A DNA stretch of 10,557 nucleotides from a bacterium (GTDB lineage: Bacteria; SZUA-79; Acidulodesulfobacterales; Acidulodesulfobacteraceae). The DNA is taken from the NCBI GenBank assembly GCA_021821565.1, contig JAKACI010000035.1:1-10557 (forward strand). The letters run 5' to 3'. The position numbers and the translations under genes were made by a program. This document shows, piece after piece, positions 6,646 through 10,557 of the stretch. The notes below the pieces were generated by a model, which saw only the letters and a list, made by a program, of their open reading frames with translations, was not told the DNA's origin and did no database searches. How positions within the stretch are numbered: position 1 is the first letter of the stretch; every line of letters begins with the position of its first letter.

Positions 6646-7737
6646 TTAATTCAATAAAGATGGAATCGTAAAGTACCTTGAATTAGTAGACCATATAATT
6701 TTGTTAAACTGAGGATTAATAACATATTTGCCGGATTTGTCGATAAAACCCCATTTATTGCCTATTTTCACCGGAGCCAGACCATCCGTGAAAAAGAAGG
6801 CAGAGTCAAACTGGGGATTAACAACAATCTTGCCGGATTTGTCGATATATCCCCATTTATTGCCTACTTCTACCGCAGCCAGACCTTCTGTGAAAGGGAA
6901 GGCAAAGGCAAACTGAGGATTAATAACAATTTTGCCGGATTTGTCAATATATCCCCATTTATTGCCTACTTCTACCAGTGCCAGACATTCTGTGAAAAAT
7001 GAGGCAGAGTCAAACTGAGGATTAATAACAATTTTGCCGGATTTGTCAATATATCCCCATTTATTGCCTATTTCTACCTGTGCCAGACCATCCGTGAAAG
7101 AGAAGGCAGAGTCAAACTGGGGATTAATAACAATTTTGCCGGATTTGTCAATATATCCCCATTTATTGCCTACTTCTACCTGTGCCAGACCTTCTGTGAA
7201 AGGGCCTGCGCTGTCAAACTGGGGATTAATAACATATTTGCCGGATTTATCAATAAAACCATATTTATTGCCTACTTCTACCAGTGCCAGACCTTCTGTG
7301 AAATGGCCTGCGCTGTCAAACTGGGGATTAATAACAATTTTGCCGGATTTATCAATAAAACCATATTTATGGCCTATTTTCACCGGAGTCAGACCATCCG
7401 TGAAAAAGCCTGCGTCGTCAAACTGAGGATTAATAACATATTTGCCGGATTTGTCAATAAAACCATATTTATTGCCTACTTCTACCAGTGCCAGACCTTC
7501 TGTGAAAGAGAAGGCAGAGTCAAACTGAGGATTAATAACATATTTGCCGGATTTATCAATATATCCCCATTTATTGCCTATAGAAACGGGAATTAAATTA
7601 TAATTAATATTAATATTGTTACGCCCAACATGTGTTTTGAGGTATGTATTACCTCCCGCAAAATAAAATAAAGAACCGATACCTAATAAAATAATAATAA
7701 ATAAAAGTATTCCGAATAACAATAATTTCTTTTTCAT
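6646..7737 (-). CDS. WG-repeat exported or membrane-anchored protein, right copy
   Basis: This 363-residue paralogue of the 2453-3550 protein has almost the same N terminus (MKKKLLLFGILLFIIILL) and the same Asn-rich linker. It also has nine 34-residue units. Three units carry YG in place of WG (KYGF), which does not occur in the other copy. The variable loops are more uniform here (mostly DSAxxFTE/D), and the second half favours GYIDKSGK. The C-terminal tail after NKIIWS differs from that of the left copy. I chose ATG at 7737; an in-frame GTG at 7749 also exists, but the seven-G run between them looks like the ribosome site. An upstream-element copy (7768-7850) lies directly before it, filling the gap to the lipoprotein gene. 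It may therefore have its own promoter rather than depend on read-through. Confidence 0.88.
   Translation of the reverse strand: MKKKLLLFGILLFIIILLGIGSLFYFAGGNTYLKTHVGRNNININYNLIPVSIGNKWGYIDKSGKYVINPQFDSAFSFTEGLALVEVGNKYGFIDKSGKYVINPQFDDAGFFTDGLTPVKIGHKYGFIDKSGKIVINPQFDSAGHFTEGLALVEVGNKYGFIDKSGKYVINPQFDSAGPFTEGLAQVEVGNKWGYIDKSGKIVINPQFDSAFSFTDGLAQVEIGNKWGYIDKSGKIVINPQFDSASFFTECLALVEVGNKWGYIDKSGKIVINPQFAFAFPFTEGLAAVEVGNKWGYIDKSGKIVVNPQFDSAFFFTDGLAPVKIGNKWGFIDKSGKYVINPQFNKIIWSTNSRYFTIPSLLN
6706..7587. repeat. Tandem 102-bp repeats encoding WG units (nine copies)
   Basis: There are nine head-to-tail 102-bp units with almost invariant DNA over the KSGK-x-VINPQF segment. The units match those at 2516-3400 closely enough for recombination between the two genes. 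Alternation of GATTTGTC and GATTTATC, and of ATATATCC and ATAAAACC, marks subtypes that could be used to trace exchange. Confidence 0.85.
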
Positions 7738-7753
7738 GCCCCCCCACACTATA
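7738..7753 (-). promoter_or_regulatory. Seven-G tract and TATAGT box before the right WG gene
   Basis: On the coding strand TATAGT (7748-7753) is followed by TG, a run of seven Gs (7739-7745), C and ATG. It is the counterpart of 3551-3570, where the run is GGGG-T-GGGGGG. The length difference between the paralogues suggests the tract can change. Confidence 0.45.
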
Positions 7754-7767
7754 AAGAATTAATAATA

Positions 7768-7850
7768 CCTTAAATCACCGTTAGAAACTTAAAAACCACA
7801 CTCAAGTTATTGTAAAATACATGCATTAAACAAAAATAAACAATAATCCA
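7768..7850 (-). repeat. Conserved upstream element, copy 3
   Basis: It fills the gap between the lipoprotein stop codon and the right WG gene. On the coding strand it reads TTTACAATAACTTGAG, then TTTTTAAGTTTCTAACGGTGATTTAAGG. The inverted repeat AACTTGA/TTAAGTT spans 7786-7808. A TTGTTT box lies upstream of TACAAT. It is the shortest copy, ending at the gene boundary. Confidence 0.7.
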
Positions 7851-8276
7851 TTATTGATTATTACTATATGTTTTACTTAACTTGTAATTAATAACAATGT
7901 TTTGTCTGTTAAAAGTAATAATTAATGAAACAGATGCATAACTTTCTTGCTGTGCACCAAATGCATCAGCTAAAAAACTTCCTGCATTTACTGATTGTTT
8001 ATTATATATGTAAGTCCATTTAGAATCACCCTCGCTATTTGTTGTTTTTGTCATAGGTTCACCATACATATTTAATATTTGTTGTTTTGTTGTTTTAAAT
8101 TTTACTATTTTTTTTGAAAGCATAGTAGAATTTATAGTTGCTAATTTCGCATTGCCTTGAGTCGAAGCACAACCAGATAAATAAACTGAAGATAATATTA
8201 ATATTGTAAACAATAATAATTTTTTCATTTTGGCCCCATTTAAAATGTTTTCATCTTTGGTTATAAAAATTTTCAT
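7851..8276 (-). CDS. Lipoprotein with BamE/SmpA-like domain
   Basis: From ATG 8276 it is 141 residues. A lipobox, LSGC (33-36), follows a hydrophobic stretch starting MKKLLLF at residue 17, so the mature protein begins at Cys36. Residues 60-135 resemble the BamE/SmpA_OmlA fold: a helix TTKQQILNMYGEP, then strands SKWTYIYN and SVSLIITFNRQNIVINY. Proteins with this fold are usually outer-membrane or periplasmic lipoproteins; true BamE belongs to the beta-barrel assembly complex, but this may be a stand-alone relative. The start is uncertain. AGGAGG (8286-8291) is well placed for 8276, yet the signal peptide proper begins at Met17 (8228), which has only a weak GGGG before it. The 16-residue extension contains TKDENILN, also found in the remnant at 3808. 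Upstream-element copies flank the gene on both sides. Confidence 0.8.
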   Translation of the reverse strand: MKIFITKDENILNGAKMKKLLLFTILILSSVYLSGCASTQGNAKLATINSTMLSKKIVKFKTTKQQILNMYGEPMTKTTNSEGDSKWTYIYNKQSVNAGSFLADAFGAQQESYASVSLIITFNRQNIVINYKLSKTYSNNQ

Positions 8277-8580
8277 AATTGTAATCCTCCTAAAAATTTA
8301 GTGTTATTATAATTTAATAAAGATTCCTTAATTCACCGTTAGAAACTTGAAAACTACCCTCAAGTTATTGTAAAATATAGGCGTTAAGCAAATACTAATA
8401 ATAATCTAAAAGGTGACTTATAATCAGAAGTTTATCACTAAATTTACAAATGAACAACGGAAAAATTGCAGAGGAAAATGCTTATAATAAAGAATTTTTG
8501 TAGTGTATGAAAATAGAGGGTGGGTTAGATAATTAAATCTCCTTTTTCCAAATTAAATTTAATAATTAAAATATTTGTCT
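8277..8580. other. Intergenic region upstream of the lipoprotein gene
   Basis: 8277-8325 is the leader with the ribosome site, and 8326-8465 is an upstream-element copy. 8466-8580 shows no gene. It has an AGGAG on the minus strand near 8540 with no start codon behind it, and no clear terminator for the recombinase gene. Confidence 0.5.
8326..8465 (-). repeat. Conserved upstream element, copy 2
   Basis: This copy has the perfect form of the inverted repeat: AACTTGA (8344-8350), 9 bases, TCAAGTT (8360-8366). On the coding strand TTTACAAT lies just before it, so a transcript starting about 7 bases after TACAAT would begin at or near the hairpin. Similarity to copy 1 extends to the CGTTGTTC motif near 8453-8460. 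It lies 50 bp before the lipoprotein start. Confidence 0.7.
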
Positions 8581-9234
8581 TTAATCAAAAAAACTTAAAT
8601 TGGCCTGATCTATAGCGTTATCCAAATCTTTTGAACTATATTTAAGATAAATTAAAGTATTAGATATATTGCTGTGCCCCAGAAAGTTTTTTAAAAGCAT
8701 TATATTCATACCTGAGTCTAATAAATGCACGGCTCTTGAGTGCCTTATTGCGTGAAGATGCGCTCTGTCTGAATAACTTTCTCCTAAAATATTTTTTACG
8801 TACTTTGCAAAAATTCTGCCGGCCGCCTGTCTCGAAATATGCCTTTTGTTCTTAGACCTTGCAAAAAGAAAATCGTTTTTATCAAAATTACCGCCTATTC
8901 TTCTCGATAAAATCATAGACAAAAGCCTGTCGGAAATCTTAATAAATTTATATATTTTTCTTTTCTGCTTAAGAACCGGAATTCTAACTCTTAAAGACGC
9001 GTCGTCTATATCGGCGTATGTAACCGACAAAGCTTCGGAGACTCTTGAGCCGGTTTCATAGATAAAAAGAAACAAAAGCTTATGAAAATTACTGTCTATA
9101 TTTTCTATTAAGGATTTAAATTCTTCTTTATAGAAAAACTTAACAGTTTCATTGGGCTTTTTTAGAGACGTTTCTTTTAATACCGACTTTTTGCCTTTTT
9201 TAATTTCTTCATAAAATAAAACGGATTCTTGCAT
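8581..9234 (-). CDS. Tyrosine recombinase/integrase, catalytic domain only
   Basis: This 217-residue protein has all catalytic positions of the tyrosine recombinase family. Arg64 lies in ETGSRVSEAL, a lysine in the KQKRKIYK hairpin (89-96), His161 and Arg164 in HAIRH, His187 in LGHSN, and the nucleophile Tyr196 nine residues later in TLIYLKYS. These enzymes cut and rejoin DNA at specific sites (phage integrases, XerC/D). Typical members have about 300 residues with an N-terminal helical DNA-binding domain. Here only some 35 basic residues precede the catalytic domain. It is either a naturally short recombinase or one that lost its N terminus. There is no clear ribosome site. The upstream gene ends four bases before the ATG, so translation is probably coupled. 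Next to the broken SNF2 gene it suggests the edge of a decayed mobile element. Confidence 0.85.
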   Translation of the reverse strand: MQESVLFYEEIKKGKKSVLKETSLKKPNETVKFFYKEEFKSLIENIDSNFHKLLFLFIYETGSRVSEALSVTYADIDDASLRVRIPVLKQKRKIYKFIKISDRLLSMILSRRIGGNFDKNDFLFARSKNKRHISRQAAGRIFAKYVKNILGESYSDRAHLHAIRHSRAVHLLDSGMNIMLLKNFLGHSNISNTLIYLKYSSKDLDNAIDQANLSFFD

Positions 9235-9238
9235 AATT

Positions 9239-9616
9239 TTATTTATCGGAAGTAAGTGTTACATATTCGCAAGAACTATATATCCCATTATAAAACTTTA
9301 AATTTATACAGGCGTTTGAACCTGACGGAGCATATTGATTTATAAGCCTGAACGTTGTTATTGCAAGATTGGGGCGCGTGCTTAATAGCCATTTTATAGT
9401 AGAATGTCCATTAATATCGACTATCAATACTGCATTAGAATTATGATGATTAATTGTGATAAATCCATAATCCTTTAAAATATGACGACCATGAATATGG
9501 GAAAGTGTCGATAAAAAAATACCGTTTTCAGCTGAAGCATTTCTAACGCTGCTGAATAAAAAAATAAAACCGGCAATTAAAATTAAAAACATAAAAAAAT
9601 TTTTCGATTTTAACAT
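9239..9616 (-). CDS. Small secreted protein of unknown function
   Basis: This is a 125-residue protein with a clear signal peptide: KSK, a hydrophobic stretch to about residue 22, and cleavage after ASA near 29. The mature part of about 96 residues is His-rich near its N terminus (SHIHGRHIL, NHHNSN) and beta-like. It has two cysteines near 103 and 116 that could form a disulfide. I do not recognise the family. An AGGAGG site stands about 7 bases before the ATG. The gene lies between the broken helicase gene and the recombinase, with only four bases to the latter, so those two are probably one transcript. Confidence 0.7.
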   Translation of the reverse strand: MLKSKNFFMFLILIAGFIFLFSSVRNASAENGIFLSTLSHIHGRHILKDYGFITINHHNSNAVLIVDINGHSTIKWLLSTRPNLAITTFRLINQYAPSGSNACINLKFYNGIYSSCEYVTLTSDK

Positions 9617-9691
9617 TTTAAATCCTCCTTTAAAATTAATTTAAAAAGTTTACAATTAATTGTTATGTAAATATTTATATAATTAGCGAAG

Positions 9692-10557
9692 TTAAAAAGC
9701 AATAAACAATGTTTTATAGGCGTGCCTGTTTAAAAACTGCCAGTAATTTACCCCTAAGGTTTTTCCTCCGTCCATTAAATAAAACTGGCTCCAGTATTCC
9801 AAAGGCGTATTAGGAGCGGGAAGACCGGATAAAATAAAAGTATATTCAACCGGCAGATATCTTTTTAAGATTTCAAACCGTTTGGTTTTAACGTTTCTTG
9901 CCTTAGCCGATTCGTCCAATATTACGCATTCAAAATCGAAATTAAAAGTTTTTGTTATTCTTTTTACTTTTTTGCCTTTTTCGTTTTCTTCTATGACGTA
10001 GTCGAAAAGGATTTTTATCATATACCAGTTGATAATCCAAATCCCTTCCCCCGCCCCATTTTGATTTTTGCTTAACCTTTGTATATTTAAATGCGGAAAA
10101 TAAGTATTGCAGTCTGAAATCCAAGCGTCGTTCATAACTAAAAGCGGGGCTAAAATCAGGGCTTTTTAAATAAGTTTATTTTGGAACAGATAATCTAAGG
10201 CCATTAACGACGTAATGGTCTTACCCGTCCCCATAGTATTGAAAACCGCCGCCTGTTTTTCTTTGAGCATAAATTTTAAGGTTTCTATCTGGTGCTTATA
10301 AGGGCTTAAACCCGAAGGTGGAACATAGTTTGAAAGAGGATTATCTTGCCGATTAAAATCGAAATTTCTGACGGATTTATCGATTTCCGCATCCGGAAAA
10401 GCTTTCCTGAAAGCGTAAAAACTGTCTAAATTTAGCGGCAGTATCCAGTTTTTAGCAGCAGGGTCGAACGACCTGTTAGGCAGAGTTTTAACCTTTTCTA
10501 CCAAATCAGGATTATAACGAAAACTTATAATTAATTTTTTGCCGTCTGTATAAAGTT
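9692..10557 (-). pseudogene. SNF2-type helicase gene, broken and missing its C-terminal half
   Basis: The reading frame enters from the right edge (LYTDGKKLIISFRYNPD), so the true start lies outside. A segment with VKTLPNRSFDPAAKNWILPL resembles the HARP-like domain found before SNF2 cores in SMARCAL1 relatives and phage helicases. Then come a Q-motif-like YKHQ, Walker A MGTGKT, and an in-frame TAA at 10166-10168. The same frame resumes with ALILAPLLVMNDAW (motif Ia), then ILDESAKARN (motif II, DExx) and LSGLPAPNTPLEYWSQFYLMDGG-like motif III. The frame ends at 9692, shortly after NRHAYK. The second RecA-like lobe, with motifs IV-VI, is missing. One nonsense codon plus a 3' truncation make it a pseudogene. 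Such SNF2 proteins are common in phages and mobile elements, which fits the adjacent recombinase. Confidence 0.85.

Noticed and set aside
6728..7596. Open frames on the plus strand across the right WG gene
   Set aside because: These are antisense shadows of the repeats, as in the left copy.
8520..8580. Terminator after the recombinase gene
   Set aside because: There are only weak AT inverted repeats with no stable stem followed by a U-run on the minus strand.
8846..9061. Plus-strand frame opposite the recombinase
   Set aside because: It is antisense to the catalytic domain, which has all its key residues.

Overview
The window is a strongly AT-rich bacterial segment in which every convincing gene lies on the minus strand. 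Most genes carry clear AGGAGG-type ribosome binding sites. Signal peptides, a lipobox lipoprotein with a BamE/SmpA-like domain, a Sel1-repeat protein and WG-repeat proteins suggest a Gram-negative-type bacterium. I cannot name the species. An uncultivated AT-rich deltaproteobacterium-like lineage would fit, but that is only an impression. Nothing here looks like core metabolism. It reads as an accessory region of exported, repeat-containing proteins, with decaying duplicates and remnants of a mobile element at the right end.

Layout from left to right (transcription runs right to left). 15-740 encodes a secreted Sel1-repeat protein. 796-1767 encodes a membrane protein with an N-terminal zinc ribbon and a predicted external beta domain. 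1868-2246 is a broken zinc-ribbon gene with two frameshifts and one nonsense codon. 2453-3550 encodes a WG-repeat protein (nine 34-residue units). 3551-4200 has no intact gene but holds a hairpin, a remnant of a gene start and one copy of a conserved upstream element. 4201-6057 encodes a large secreted beta-propeller protein of the NHL/Vgb-like type. 6058-6645 is gene-free and holds the truncated start of a second zinc-ribbon gene. 6646-7737 encodes a second WG-repeat protein. 7851-8276 encodes the lipoprotein. 8581-9234 encodes a tyrosine recombinase catalytic domain. 9239-9616 encodes a small secreted protein of unknown function. 9692 to the right edge is an SNF2-type helicase gene broken by an in-frame stop and missing its C-terminal half.

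The main structural observation is a diverged segmental duplication. Read in the direction of transcription, both copies have the order: upstream element, gene start encoding TKDENILN, WG-repeat gene, a shared intergenic segment of about 265 bp, and the start of a zinc-ribbon gene beginning METAHEESFF. The right copy (about 8465 down to 6348) kept the lipoprotein but lost the zinc-ribbon gene. The left copy (about 4024 down to 1868) lost the lipoprotein body and kept a frameshifted but nearly full-length zinc-ribbon gene. The propeller gene sits between the copies. The upstream element occurs three times, with a conserved TACAAT-like box followed by an inverted repeat (AACTTGA, 9 nt, TCAAGTT in its best copy). 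Two copies lie directly before the lipoprotein gene and the right WG gene. The third precedes the gene-start remnant, so this looks like a shared promoter or 5'-UTR signal for a small family of envelope genes.

Both WG genes also carry a G homopolymer (6 and 7 G) immediately before the start codon, next to a TATAAT/TATAGT box. This makes them candidates for expression change by tract slippage. The function of the WG/lipoprotein cassette cannot be read from sequence alone.
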